Of a stretch of 33,493 bases of DNA, positions 33,424-33,493 are shown in pieces. Each line of letters begins with the position of its first letter. Within the stretch, counting starts at the first letter, position 1. The stretch is from Chromatiales bacterium (GTDB lineage Bacteria > Pseudomonadota > Gammaproteobacteria > Granulosicoccales > Granulosicoccaceae). Below the pieces are notes generated by a model. That model had not been told where the DNA came from and made no database searches. It saw only the letters and a program-made list of their open reading frames with translations. Made by a program: the position numbers and the translations under genes. The DNA is taken from NCBI GenBank assembly GCA_020631335.1, contig JAHDHK010000025.1:1-33493 (forward strand), written 5' to 3'.

Positions 33424-33493
33424 CGGGTCAATGCCCGCCCCTCCCCATCTTAACTTCAGACAAAACGCTCATGAATTTACTGTTTCACCTAAT

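Noticed and set aside
1-33493. CRISPR arrays, tRNA or rRNA genes, complete insertion sequences
   Set aside because: No regular repeats, tRNA-like T-arm sequences, rRNA stretches or transposase genes were seen by eye.

Overview
The window looks like a chromosomal stretch from a marine or halotolerant, sulfur-oxidising gammaproteobacterium. That reading rests on a flavocytochrome c sulfide dehydrogenase flavoprotein (FccB), a YeeE/YedE-type sulfur permease beside a TusA-like sulfurtransferase, a siroheme-type uroporphyrinogen methyltransferase, an ectoine synthase and a DUF1127 protein. Genus cannot be fixed from the sequence. I saw no rRNA, tRNA, CRISPR array, complete insertion sequence or prophage. 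One short MITE-like inverted-repeat element is present.

Layout. 1-5.9 kb: 3' end of an ABC exporter, a coiled-coil protein, an AtuA (DUF1446)/DUF4387 pair, a one-domain NaChBac-type sodium channel, a GNAT acetyltransferase, a glutaredoxin with two thioredoxin-like halves and a small membrane protein. 6.2-9.3 kb: a lone ectoine synthase behind a promoter holding a 14-bp perfect palindrome, then an unrecognised 458-aa protein divergent from a DUF6502 (HTH-like) protein. The divergent interval holds two near-palindromic boxes and a terminator-like leader. 9.3-13.7 kb: an AttEFGH-type ABC system (ATPase, FtsX-type permease, CrtC/AttH-like lipoprotein) with overlapping genes. 13.9-16.2 kb: a DUF1127 protein and a pterin/folate group (FolB, FolK, and a FolM/PTR1-like reductase meeting FolK stop to stop). 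16.3-22.3 kb: FccB without a visible cytochrome partner, an RMF-like small protein, a ferredoxin-reductase-like protein with lost flavin and nucleotide motifs, two conserved proteins of unknown function, and two different Fe(II)/2-oxoglutarate oxygenases. 22.4-25.9 kb: an S24-fold protein with a changed catalytic lysine and no DNA-binding domain, then YeeE, TusA and a 73-aa protein on one strand, divergent from a CysG-like enzyme whose N-terminal half has shrunk to a remnant.

25.9-33.5 kb: a 182-bp inverted-repeat element, an EamA transporter, a 615-aa fusion of a TRAP-type (DctP) binding protein with a PilL/TcpQ/STN-like domain, and an apparent operon of a frameshifted DUF1989 gene, a PuuE/PgdA-type deacetylase and a propeller-like lipoprotein. 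A DUF1851 (Tdi1-like) gene lies at the right edge.

How the genes work together. The clearest theme is sulfur. FccB would oxidise sulfide in the periplasm, YeeE and TusA would import and carry sulfane sulfur, and the SUMT would supply the siroheme precursor used by sulfite reductases. The two sulfur blocks are about 5 kb apart and separated by genes of unknown role. The most unusual items are the DctP-PilL-like fusion, the shrunken CysG, the reductase-like protein with lost motifs and the DUF6502/458-aa divergon. All family calls come from reading motifs by eye; no database search was run.
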